IMG/VR virus record: IMGVR_UViG_3300049445_000168
Coordinates: 1-34,828 of that record
Direction: 5' to 3' (one strand)
DNA length: 34,828 bases
Origin: a virus
Positions within the stretch are counted from its first letter, which is position 1. The number at the start of each line of letters is the position of its first letter. Below the pieces are notes generated by a model. The model saw only the letters and a list, made by a program, of their open reading frames with translations. It made no database searches and was not told the DNA's origin. Position numbers and translations under genes: made by a program. This document shows positions 1-6,954 of this stretch, one piece after another.

Positions 1-1
1 C

Positions 2-952
2 GCGTATTCGCTCGCCGCGCAACTGACCCGTGGCCTCCTGCAAGGCGTCTACTTCGGTCAATGCCGTGCCGTCATCATCGCCGCATCTGAAGATAGCTGG
101 GAACATACCATCGTGCCGCGGCTTATGGCGGCCGGCGCGGACCTCACGAAAATCTATCGCGTCAATGTGACGACGCCGAATGGTGATGATACGGCGCTGT
201 CGTTGCCCGTCGATCTGCTCGAGCTCACACGCGTCGTGGCAATCGCGGATGCCGCCTTGATTCTCCTCGACCCGCTCCTCTCGCGCATCGGTGGCAATCT
301 CGACACGCACAAAGATGCGGAAGTGCGCAAGGCGCTCGAGCCCATCGTGACGCTGGCCGACCGCTCAGGCGCCAGCGTCGTCGGCTTGATTCACGTCAAT
401 AAATCCAGCAGCACGGACCCGCTCACGATGCTCATGGGCAGCCGCGCGTTTACCGCTGTGGCCCGCACGGTGCTCTTCGTGATGAAAGACCCAGACGACC
501 CGACGAAGTGTCTCCTCGCGAATGCGAAGAACAACCTGGGCCGCATGGACCTCAAAAGCCTGCAATTTACGATCGCGGAAGTGACCGTCAGTGAAACCGA
601 TGAAGGCGAGGTGACGACCGCCCAACTGCGTTGGTGTGGCGAATCCGAGCGCACCCTGCAAGATGCCCTCGACGCTAGTAGCGGCACGCGCGCCGAACAG
701 GGCGCCACCAAAGAAGCCGCCGACTGGCTCGAGGACTATCTCACCAGCCACGGCGGGGCCGCCGAATCCAAAGATGCCAAGCGCGACGGCCAGAATGCCG
801 GCCACGCTGAACGCACCCTCAAGCGCGCGGCCAACGACCTCCGCTGCACAGTGGGGCCAGTCCCCGGCTCCTTTCCTCGCCGCACGTTTTGGGCATTACC
901 AGTCAGGCCAATCGATCCGGCCCCACTAGACGACGTCCTCACGTTTGAGTGA
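2..952 (+). CDS. RepA/RecA-like AAA ATPase (replicative helicase-type), 5' partial
   Basis: The reading frame is open from base 2, so the start lies outside the window; an internal ATG at 113 is not the true start. The visible part runs through a segment reading AASEDSWEHTIVPRL, a Walker B-like strand (ALILLDPL, Asp at 269-271), a GLIHVNKS strand and an RAFTAVARTVLFV segment. This order is typical of RepA/RegA-type hexameric helicase ATPases (AAA_25) of phages and plasmids. The Walker A loop must lie upstream. The C-terminal ~70 residues (TKEAADWLEDYL onward, ERTLKRAANDL) look like the helix-turn-helix tail commonly fused to these ATPases. Likely role: DNA unwinding or loading in phage replication. 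It is the only replication-type gene on the + strand here and lies directly before the packaging genes. Family call firm, exact biochemical role inferred. Confidence 0.8.
   Translation, partial: AYSLAAQLTRGLLQGVYFGQCRAVIIAASEDSWEHTIVPRLMAAGADLTKIYRVNVTTPNGDDTALSLPVDLLELTRVVAIADAALILLDPLLSRIGGNLDTHKDAEVRKALEPIVTLADRSGASVVGLIHVNKSSSTDPLTMLMGSRAFTAVARTVLFVMKDPDDPTKCLLANAKNNLGRMDLKSLQFTIAEVTVSETDEGEVTTAQLRWCGESERTLQDALDASSGTRAEQGATKEAADWLEDYLTSHGGAAESKDAKRDGQNAGHAERTLKRAANDLRCTVGPVPGSFPRRTFWALPVRPIDPAPLDDVLTFE
849..860 (+). repeat. 12-bp direct repeat, copy 1 (CAGTGGGGCCAG)
   Basis: CAGTGGGGCCAG lies within the 3' end of the ATPase gene and recurs exactly at 1054-1065 in the following gap. An inverted copy of its AGTGGGGCC part lies at 919-927, and ACTGGCCC, the inverse of GGGCCAGT, lies near 1004-1011. 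Confidence 0.5.
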
Positions 953-1141
953 TTTTCCTAATGTTTTCCCATACAGGCCAAATGCCTCACGTCTCCTTCT
1001 ACACTGGCCCAACAGCCTCATATTTATATCTCTCTTATCTTAAAAGTAACCCCCAGTGGGGCCAGGGCCAAGCGCACGGAGACGTCGCGCGCGCGCGTTC
1101 ATCATTATGCGATTATTTCTGCCCAGCTTGACGGATATGGC
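953..1141. promoter_or_regulatory. Non-coding gap before the packaging operon
   Basis: This 189-base stretch separates the replication ATPase from the terminase genes and is the longest gap without a convincing gene. It contains an AT-rich patch (1018-1050) unlike the GC-rich surroundings, a CG-alternating run near 1086-1097, and copies of a GGGCCAG-type motif. A late promoter or operator would fit here, but no clear -35/-10 pair can be identified by eye. A 60-codon open frame across it has no family likeness and atypical composition. Confidence 0.4.
1054..1065 (+). repeat. 12-bp direct repeat, copy 2 (CAGTGGGGCCAG)
   Basis: This is the second exact copy of CAGTGGGGCCAG, placed in the non-coding gap about 90 bases before the terminase small subunit gene. 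Repeats next to a replication ATPase can be initiator or repressor sites; that role is inference. Confidence 0.5.
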
Positions 1142-1612
1142 ATGATTCAGCTTGACAACCTGAACAAGAACCAGATGCCACGTAAAGGCGGCGTGCCCGA
1201 AAACCTCATCCCTGGCCATCGTCCTGGCCGCGGGCGTCCGCTTGGCAGCAAGAATAAAATCACGCGCGAGACGTGGGACGCCGAAGTGCGCTACCTAGCC
1301 CATAGCAACATCATCGATGCGTTCACAGCCGTGCATGGCAACAAGCGCTCGTTCACGTTGCGCGAACTGCGCGCGATGCCGGAGCGGATGCAGCGGGCGA
1401 TTAGCAGCGTGAAGGTGCGCACGGAAAATCTCACGAGTGGTGATGGTGAGACGGACACGACGATTGAGATTAAGTTGTGGGACAAAACGCGAGCACTGGA
1501 GCTCGGCGCACGGGCGAATGGCTGGTTGAAGGACAAAGTGGAAGTGACGCTGCCGGAAGAACAGCTGTCACGGCTGGACCGCGCGAAGCTGCGCGCACGG
1601 GGCACGGAATGA
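1142..1612 (+). CDS. Probable terminase small subunit
   Basis: A 156-residue basic protein. Residues ~28-40 contain GRGRPLGSKNK, an AT-hook-like, DNA-binding-type segment seen at the N-terminus of many phage small terminases and DUF5681-like proteins. The rest is predicted helical and charged. The position, shortly before the large terminase and first in a tightly coupled gene chain, supports a role in recognising the packaging site. ATG 1142 is taken as the start; ATG 1175 (MPRKGGVPENL) is an equally possible start because neither has a strong ribosome-binding site. The stop overlaps the next start as ATGA at 1609. The family is assigned from composition and context, so the function remains probable rather than certain. 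Confidence 0.6.
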   Translation: MIQLDNLNKNQMPRKGGVPENLIPGHRPGRGRPLGSKNKITRETWDAEVRYLAHSNIIDAFTAVHGNKRSFTLRELRAMPERMQRAISSVKVRTENLTSGDGETDTTIEIKLWDKTRALELGARANGWLKDKVEVTLPEEQLSRLDRAKLRARGTE

Positions 1613-1803
1613 AAACGACGTGGACGCATGACGAACTCAAAGCGGCGCTGATGGCCGCTGATCGGCAATGGGGCGCCTGGCCGGAACATAAATGGGAAGG
1701 CTTAGCGGTCTATCAATGGCTCGTCACAAGCGATGACGAAAAGGGTCTCACAGACGACGAACTCGCCCAGTGGAAGCTGCACGCACGGAAAGAAGGCGAC
1801 TAA
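1609..1803 (+). CDS. Hypothetical small phage protein (64 aa)
   Basis: A 64-residue acidic protein starting MKTTWTHDELKAALMAADRQ, rich in Trp and Asp/Glu and probably helical. ATG 1609 was chosen because it overlaps the preceding stop as ATGA; a longer open frame upstream would run inside the terminase small subunit gene and has no independent support. It ends in TAATG, shared with the next start. Its place between the two terminase genes suggests a packaging-operon accessory, but no family is recognised. Confidence 0.6.
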   Translation: MKTTWTHDELKAALMAADRQWGAWPEHKWEGLAVYQWLVTSDDEKGLTDDELAQWKLHARKEGD

Positions 1804-1994
1804 TGGACGCTGACCAGATTGTGTTGGACGACAACTACCTGCATGCGTTGCGCGAAACCGCGTGGGATTGGGCCGTGCAAACACTCAGCGCTGACCTTGA
1901 ACTCCCCCGTCGTGCGGCGATTGTAATGGGGCGAAATCTTGTCACGGCGATCGACGAGATCCACGCGCTGCGCGCACGGGGCAGCGACGAATGA
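1803..1994 (+). CDS. Hypothetical small phage protein (63 aa)
   Basis: A 63-residue protein starting MDADQIVLDDNYLHAL with an all-helical look (ETAWDWAVQTLSADLEL, then LVTAIDEIHAL). The start ATG at 1803 shares its A with the preceding TAA stop, which decides the start. Its own stop is overlapped by the ATG of a 19-codon frame at 1991. No family is recognised. Dense coupling on both sides makes it very probably translated. Confidence 0.6.
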   Translation: MDADQIVLDDNYLHALRETAWDWAVQTLSADLELPRRAAIVMGRNLVTAIDEIHALRARGSDE

Positions 1995-2050
1995 GCCAGG
2001 GTGGAATCCGCGAAGACGGCAAAGAGGTAAGGCAGGGCGGACACGGATGA
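1991..2050 (+). CDS. Possible 19-aa coupling ORF before the large terminase
   Basis: A 19-codon frame (MSQGGIREDGKEVRQGGHG) fills the 52 bases between the preceding gene and the terminase. Its ATG overlaps the upstream stop (ATGA at 1991-1994) and its TGA overlaps the terminase ATG (ATGA at 2047-2050). It could keep ribosomes running into the terminase gene or encode a tiny peptide. A GAGGT ribosome-binding-like sequence lies inside it at 2024-2028. Such a neat fit is suggestive but may be chance. Confidence 0.4.
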   Translation: MSQGGIREDGKEVRQGGHG

Positions 2051-3552
2051 TAGGGCTGAGTCATCCAACGCGTAACTTTGAAGACGAGCTGCACGACTGG
2101 TGTGGTGAGCTCTACGCCGACCCACTCGCGTGGGTCCGCGGCGCCTTCCCGTGGGGTGAACCCGGCCCGCTCGAGCCATATCTCGAGCCAGACGTGTGGC
2201 AGTGCGAATTCTTCGAATGGCTCGGCCATGAAATCACGCAGCGCAAGTTCAACGGCGTCGATGCCGTGATGCCGATTCGTGCGGCCGTCGCCAGTGGCCA
2301 CGGCATCGGGAAGGGCGCACTGACAGGCATGCTCGTCTCGTTTCTGATGTCAACCAGGCGCAACGCGAAAGGCGTTATCACGGCGAACACGGGGCCGCAG
2401 CTGCAAGACAAGACGTGGCCGAGCATCACGACATGGGCGAAGCGGGCCATCACCGCGCACTGGTTCGAAATCAATACGAGCATCATGTATCGCAAGGGCT
2501 ACCGCTCGGAGTGGAAGGTCAGCCCGCAGACGTGCGACCCGGAGAACAGTGAGAGCTTTGCCGGCCAGCACAATGCCGCATCGACGAGCTTCTACGTGAA
2601 CGACGAAGACAGCAACGTGCCTGAGATCATCCACGAGGTGCAGGAAGGCGGCTTGACGGACGGCGAGCCGATGCACTTCCTCTTCGGCAACCCGACGAGG
2701 CGCCGCGGCAGCTTCCACGACATCGTGTTCGCTGGCAAGGGCCGCGGCTGGAAGTCGTGGACGATTGATGCGCGGGACTGCAAGTTTCCGAACAAGGATC
2801 TGATTGCCGAGCAGTTGACGGAGTGGGGCGAAGAGAGCGACCGCTTCCGGGTGCGCGTGCGGGGCTTGCCGCCGAATGCGGAAGATGCGCAGTTTATTGA
2901 CTTTATGCGGGTGCGCGAGGCGCAGAAGCGCGTCGTGGAGGTGCTTGATGATGAACCACTCGTCGCAGGATGTGACCTTGCCTGGGGCGGTAAGGACAGT
3001 AACGTTATCCGCTTTCGCCGCGGACGTGATGCCCGTGCTATCCCGGCTATCCGCATCCCTGGTGAACTCACGCGCGATCCATCCGTGCTTACCAATCGTC
3101 TCTCCGATGTCCTGGCTGGAACCTACGGAGGCCACCGTGTATCGATGCTGTTTCTGGACAGTGCCGGAATTGCGGGAAGCGTTGGGACTCGACTCCGAGA
3201 ACTCGGATTCAGCAACCTCCTCGAAGTGAACTTCGGCGCGGACAGTCCAGACCGGAAGTATCGCTACATGCGGGACATGATGTGGGGCCGGATGAAGGAC
3301 TGGCTGCTGAACGGGGCGATTGACACCAGCCCGCGGCTCGAGAGCGACCTGACAGCGCCTGGCTTGCGGGAAGACTTGCAGCAACGGGTGTGGCTGGAGT
3401 CGAAGAAGGAAATGAAGGCGCGGGACGTGCCGAGCCCGGATGAGGGGGATGCGTTGGCGTTGACGTTTGCGCAGACGGTGGCCAGGAAGCCGAAAGAGGC
3501 GCCGCCGCCGACACCGCAGTTTACCGGGTTCAGTCAGTCATGGATGGGGTAG
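2047..3552 (+). CDS. Terminase large subunit (DNA-packaging ATPase/nuclease)
   Basis: A 501-residue protein with the two terminase domains. ATPase: Walker A-like GHGIGKGA at residues 84-91 (Lys89), Walker B-like FYVNDED with Asp186-Glu187, and the later GNPTRRRGSF coupling-type motif. Nuclease (RNase H-like): Asp310 in AGCDLAWGG, Asp371 in LFLDSAG, and Asp465/Asp468 in SPDEGDA, a plausible metal-binding acidic set. It drives ATP-powered DNA packaging through the portal and cuts the DNA. ATG 2047 was chosen because it overlaps the tiny upstream frame as ATGA and leaves a normal N-terminus; upstream in-frame ATG 1939 lies inside another gene. Oddity: the residue after Walker A Lys is Gly90, where Ser/Thr is expected. 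Confidence 0.93.
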   Translation: MIGLSHPTRNFEDELHDWCGELYADPLAWVRGAFPWGEPGPLEPYLEPDVWQCEFFEWLGHEITQRKFNGVDAVMPIRAAVASGHGIGKGALTGMLVSFLMSTRRNAKGVITANTGPQLQDKTWPSITTWAKRAITAHWFEINTSIMYRKGYRSEWKVSPQTCDPENSESFAGQHNAASTSFYVNDEDSNVPEIIHEVQEGGLTDGEPMHFLFGNPTRRRGSFHDIVFAGKGRGWKSWTIDARDCKFPNKDLIAEQLTEWGEESDRFRVRVRGLPPNAEDAQFIDFMRVREAQKRVVEVLDDEPLVAGCDLAWGGKDSNVIRFRRGRDARAIPAIRIPGELTRDPSVLTNRLSDVLAGTYGGHRVSMLFLDSAGIAGSVGTRLRELGFSNLLEVNFGADSPDRKYRYMRDMMWGRMKDWLLNGAIDTSPRLESDLTAPGLREDLQQRVWLESKKEMKARDVPSPDEGDALALTFAQTVARKPKEAPPPTPQFTGFSQSWMG

Positions 3553-3563
3553 ACTCTGTGCCA

Positions 3564-3821
3564 ATGGCGAATACCATCCTCACGCCTGAAGTGATTGCCT
3601 ATGAGATGGCCTATATTGCACAGACGCTAAAGCTAGCAACCGATCTCACGGTCCACTTTCCAGATAGGCCTTCGACGTATCACGTCTGGCATAAAAGTCG
3701 GCGTAAGCCTAAGTCCTTAAAAGTGACGATGAATTACTTCGATCTGCCACTCACGAATAGCCTTGATATGCTGCGTCCTGCGTTAACGGCGGCTCTGGTC
3801 GAAGCGGCAGGGGCCGTGTGA
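3564..3821 (+). CDS. Small protein with coat-like N-terminus (85 aa)
   Basis: An 85-residue protein starting MANTILTPEVIAYEM. This N-terminus resembles the start of P22-type coat proteins, including this phage's own coat protein at 10383 (MANTFLTNDIVTFEAL). After ~25 residues the likeness fades into a basic stretch (KSRRKPKSLKVT) and a helical tail. ATG 3564 is preferred over ATG 3540, which would overlap the terminase by 13 bases and add an unconserved MDGVDSVP. It may be a truncated coat paralogue, a decoy, or chance resemblance. It ends TGATG, sharing bases with the next start. Confidence 0.6.
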   Translation: MANTILTPEVIAYEMAYIAQTLKLATDLTVHFPDRPSTYHVWHKSRRKPKSLKVTMNYFDLPLTNSLDMLRPALTAALVEAAGAV

Positions 3822-4189
3822 TGTTCCGCCTGCCTGACCTTCCCATTGTCGGCTACAGCACGACGCGCGAGCGGGCGCTGACGGACAACATTCAGGAGTT
3901 CATCCGCCAGATTGAACGCGACCGGCCGAAGCTCCTCACCATCGTCTGCGAAGGGCGCGCGAAGTGGAACCGGGTCTGTGGGGACATTTGGCGCGGGTAT
4001 CGGATCGGGGAAGAGGACGGCGTGAAAGAAGCCATCTTCCGGTATTTCGAACTGATGGCGTGTCCACCGACGATGCAGGCGCAGTTGCTGTTGTATCCGA
4101 AGAACGGGCTGAAGTGGCGGGCGCTGATGCGGCGGGCGATGCCGGGGATTGAAGCGGAACGTGAGTCATTGAAAGGCATGAAGCGTTGA
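3821..4189 (+). CDS. Hypothetical phage protein (122 aa)
   Basis: A 122-residue basic protein (MFRLPDLPIVGYSTTRERAL at the start), mostly helical and rich in Arg and Lys, with a WRGYRIGEEDG segment in the middle. ATG 3821 overlaps the upstream TGA as TGATG; a GTG at 3818 would add one residue. No family is recognised. It lies between the terminase and portal genes, where small DNA-binding or packaging accessories are common, but the role is unknown. Confidence 0.65.
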   Translation: MFRLPDLPIVGYSTTRERALTDNIQEFIRQIERDRPKLLTIVCEGRAKWNRVCGDIWRGYRIGEEDGVKEAIFRYFELMACPPTMQAQLLLYPKNGLKWRALMRRAMPGIEAERESLKGMKR

Positions 4190-4374
4190 TGGCTGGCTTA
4201 CAACCATTTCGGGAGGCCGGACAGACACTTCGCGAGGCAGCGCAGACGGTTGTCACACGGAATGTGCGTATATATACAGCCGCCTTTCATGGCGATTGGG
4301 TAGCGATTATCCTCCTCATCTTCGTGTATTGCGTGACGTTTGGGCTTCTCTGGCTGGCTCACTATGGCCGCTAA
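4189..4374 (+). CDS. Small single-pass membrane protein (61 aa)
   Basis: A 61-residue protein with a charged N-terminal half (LQPFREAGQTLREAAQTV) and one strong membrane segment at about residues 38-58 (WVAIILLIFVYCVTFGLLWL), followed by only three residues. ATG 4189 overlaps the upstream stop as TGATG. The gene overlaps the portal start by 11 bases. A single late-operon membrane protein could be a holin-like or superinfection-related factor, but the sequence alone does not show this, and no endolysin is nearby. Confidence 0.65.
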   Translation: MAGLQPFREAGQTLREAAQTVVTRNVRIYTAAFHGDWVAIILLIFVYCVTFGLLWLAHYGR

Positions 4375-6715
4375 AGACGACGCTCTGATTCGCGAAGCGC
4401 GGGAACGCTGGAACCGCGCGGCGGAAGCGGAAGAAGCGCAGCGCGCTCGGATCGTCCTCGCGAAGCAGTTCCGCGTCGGCAAGCAATGGCCAGACGCCAT
4501 CCGCACTGCGCGCGAAGGTGGCGGCAGCATTCAAGGCCAGTCTGCACAGCCGCCGCGGCCGTGTCTCGTGGTCGACCGTCTCAGCCAGCCCGTGCGGCAA
4601 GTCAGCAACACGATTAAAAATGCCAGCTTCGGCTTCGATGTGCTGCCCTCGGGAGGCGGAAGCGATGCGGATACGGCGGATATCTTCAAGGGCTATCTGC
4701 GCTGGATGCTGAACCGCTCGAGAGGCGAATCGCCCGTGGAGTGGGCCGCGGACCAGGCCATCGAAGGCGGGATTGGCTGGTTCCGGCTGCGCACGGACTA
4801 CATCAACGAGACATGGGATGGCCCGCTGACGGCTGAGGCGTTGTGGCAGGCGCTATTCATGGAGCGCATCACGAACAATCTGAGCGTGTATCGTGATCCG
4901 TCTGCGGTGAAGCCGACGTATTCTGATATGGGGTGGGCGTTCGTCACGAATGATCTGTCGAGAGATGAGCACGAACGTAAGTGGCCGGACGCGGATATCC
5001 GCGATCTCGAGACGTTCACGAGCACGGGCGATACGAGCGCGTGGAAGTCATGGGTCAGCGCCGAAAATGTGCGGGTGGCCGAGTATTACCGCATCGTCTA
5101 CACCAAGCGGCACCTGTATCAACTGACCGATGGCACCGTGACGGAGCAGAAGCCTGACGACAAGCAGGCCATCGTGGCCGAGCGCGTCATGCAAGTGCCC
5201 AGCGTGAAGTGCGACATCATCAACGCCGTGCAGTCGCTGCAGTCGTTTGAGTGGGCCGGCTCGCGCATCCCGCTGATTCCGATTCTGGGCGAAGAGTTGA
5301 ACGTCGATGGGAAGGTGCATCTGCGTGGCGTGATTGAAGAGGGCATGGACGCGCAGCGCATGGTGAACTACACCTATAGCGGCGCCGTGGAAATCTTTGC
5401 CCTGGCGCCGAAGAATGCGCCGATGGTCGTGGGCGCGTCCGTGGCGAATTACAAAGCCATCTGGCAGACACGCAACACGATCAATCACGCCTATCTGCCC
5501 TATGACGCGTGGGACCAGGACGGGAAGGAATACCCGCCGCCCGTGCTCGACACGACGGAGCCACCGATTCAGGCCGCTGTCGAACTGATGCGCGTCAGCG
5601 AAGATGCGATTAAGGCGACGACGTCGACCGGTGATGCGAGCCTGGGCAATACGAATCCGAACGAGCGGAGCGGGCGCGCCTTGCAGGCGTTGCAGGCCCA
5701 GAGCGACCTCGCGAACAGCAACTATCCCGACAACGTCAAGCGGGCGCTCATCTATGCCGGCGAGCTCGCGGTGGAAATCATCCCGAAGATTACCCAAAAA
5801 GGGCAAATCATTCACATTCTCGGGATGGACGATGAGCCGGAACAGGTGATGGTGGGCCAGCCGTATCAGGAGCATCCGCAGACCGGCGTGCCGCAAGCCT
5901 CCCCGCCTGAGGTGACGCCGGAACTCGCAGCGATGAGCAACGGGTTGCACAAGTTCTACGACCTGAACAACGGGCGATATGCCGTGACGGTGAGTGTCGG
6001 GAAGGCGACGGCGACGAAGCGGGAAGAGGGCGCGGCCGCGCTGGGCGAACTGATTCCGCATCTGCCGCCGCCGATGGCCGCCGTGCTCACGCCGGAATAC
6101 ATCGAGCAGTTGTCGATGCCGAACGCGCACAAGATGGCAGAAATTGCGCGGAAGGCGCTGCCGCCGGAACTGCAGGCCGCCTCGGACCAGAACGGGCAGT
6201 CACAGATTCCGCCACAGGTGCAGGCGCAGCTGCAGCAACTGCAGGCCGAACTGCAGAAGGCGCAGCAGTTCATCCAGACGAAGCAGGCCGAGCAGATGGG
6301 GAGCCTTGAGGAAACGAAGATCAAGGCGCAGACCGATTTGCAGATTGCGGCGCATAAGGCCGACACAGACGCCGATCGAGAATTGGCGCTGCAGATGATG
6401 AAGAACGCGACGTCGATTGCCGTCGCGCGTATCTCGGCCTCGAAGTCACAGCTGGACCCGGCCGCCGAAGCGGCGGAAGAGCGGCTGGCCACGGGTCTAA
6501 AGATGGCGCACGAAGTGGGCATGGCGGGGATGGAGCATCAACACGCGCTCGAACAGGCGGCGCAGGCGCACGCACAGTCGCTACAGCAAGGGCAGCAGGA
6601 TGCCACGGTGGCGGCGGCGCAACAGGCCGGATCGCAGAGCCATGAAGCCGAGATGGCGCAGCAGGCGCAAGAAGCCGCGGCGCAACAGCCTAACGGCAGC
6701 GGAGGCGCCTCATGA
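4364..6715 (+). CDS. Portal protein (P22-type)
   Basis: A 783-residue protein matching P22-type portals in length and order: a helical N-terminus (ALIREARERWNRAAEAEE), the NTIKNASFGFDVLP region, a central alpha/beta body and a long helical C-terminus. The portal forms the dodecameric ring at one capsid vertex, docks the terminase and serves as the DNA channel. From about residue 610 it becomes an extended Gln/Ala-rich coiled coil (QLQQLQAELQKAQQ and similar), like the 'barrel' extension of P22 portals but ending in a low-complexity AQQAQEAAAQQ tail. ATG 4364 was chosen over an upstream in-frame ATG at 4340 inside the membrane-protein gene. It follows the terminase, the usual order. Confidence 0.93.
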   Translation: MAAKDDALIREARERWNRAAEAEEAQRARIVLAKQFRVGKQWPDAIRTAREGGGSIQGQSAQPPRPCLVVDRLSQPVRQVSNTIKNASFGFDVLPSGGGSDADTADIFKGYLRWMLNRSRGESPVEWAADQAIEGGIGWFRLRTDYINETWDGPLTAEALWQALFMERITNNLSVYRDPSAVKPTYSDMGWAFVTNDLSRDEHERKWPDADIRDLETFTSTGDTSAWKSWVSAENVRVAEYYRIVYTKRHLYQLTDGTVTEQKPDDKQAIVAERVMQVPSVKCDIINAVQSLQSFEWAGSRIPLIPILGEELNVDGKVHLRGVIEEGMDAQRMVNYTYSGAVEIFALAPKNAPMVVGASVANYKAIWQTRNTINHAYLPYDAWDQDGKEYPPPVLDTTEPPIQAAVELMRVSEDAIKATTSTGDASLGNTNPNERSGRALQALQAQSDLANSNYPDNVKRALIYAGELAVEIIPKITQKGQIIHILGMDDEPEQVMVGQPYQEHPQTGVPQASPPEVTPELAAMSNGLHKFYDLNNGRYAVTVSVGKATATKREEGAAALGELIPHLPPPMAAVLTPEYIEQLSMPNAHKMAEIARKALPPELQAASDQNGQSQIPPQVQAQLQQLQAELQKAQQFIQTKQAEQMGSLEETKIKAQTDLQIAAHKADTDADRELALQMMKNATSIAVARISASKSQLDPAAEAAEERLATGLKMAHEVGMAGMEHQHALEQAAQAHAQSLQQGQQDATVAAAQQAGSQSHEAEMAQQAQEAAAQQPNGSGGAS

Positions 6716-6722
6716 ACGAGTC
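6711..6722 (+). repeat. 12-bp start-site repeat, copy 1
   Basis: CATGAACGAGTC at 6711-6722 recurs exactly 30 bases later at 6741-6752. Both copies contain an in-frame ATG of the same gene. Confidence 0.6.
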
Positions 6723-6954
6723 TAAACCTGACCCTCACATCATGAACGAGTCCCGCCCTACTCCAGCATGGGAAATGACAGATTTCTGGAGGGATGTCCT
6801 AGAGCGAGAGGAGATCCCGCGAGACGTTTTGCGCCATGTCATCACGAATATTAGCGAGGGCCGAGCGCCCTGCATTAGCGCGACAGGTGTTGATTATTTA
6901 GTGCTTGATTGGTCCTATCGGCAAGGACTGATGTCGTTTGCTGAGTTTTCCTAA
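6712..6954 (+). CDS. Hypothetical phage protein with duplicated start (80 aa)
   Basis: An 80-residue protein whose first ten codons occur twice in diverged form: MNESKPDPHI then MNESRPTPAW. Two start codons therefore exist, ATG 6712 (overlapping the portal stop as ATGA) and ATG 6742, giving 80 or 70 residues. The remainder is acidic and helical (FWRDVLEREEIPRDVL), ending with a Tyr/Trp-containing segment. No family is recognised. It lies between portal and an ADP-ribosyltransferase-like gene; role unknown. Confidence 0.6.
   Translation: MNESKPDPHIMNESRPTPAWEMTDFWRDVLEREEIPRDVLRHVITNISEGRAPCISATGVDYLVLDWSYRQGLMSFAEFS
6741..6752 (+). repeat. 12-bp start-site repeat, copy 2
   Basis: This is the second exact copy of CATGAACGAGTC. 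The 30-base spacing equals ten codons, so the duplication keeps the frame and creates an alternative start. Confidence 0.6.

Noticed and set aside
949-1131. 60-codon + frame in the gap before the terminase genes
   Set aside because: No family likeness, atypical composition with low-complexity patches, and no ribosome-binding site; the stretch looks more like non-coding DNA.
1477-1608. Longer upstream start for the 64-residue gene
   Set aside because: The extension lies inside the terminase small subunit gene; the ATGA overlap at 1609 is a better start.
2350-3384. 344-codon - strand frame
   Set aside because: It lies wholly opposite the large terminase gene; its Arg/His/Ala-rich sequence is the usual antisense shadow of GC-rich coding DNA.
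5048-6130. 360-codon - strand frame
   Set aside because: Antisense shadow of the portal gene with Arg/His/Val-rich composition and no motif.
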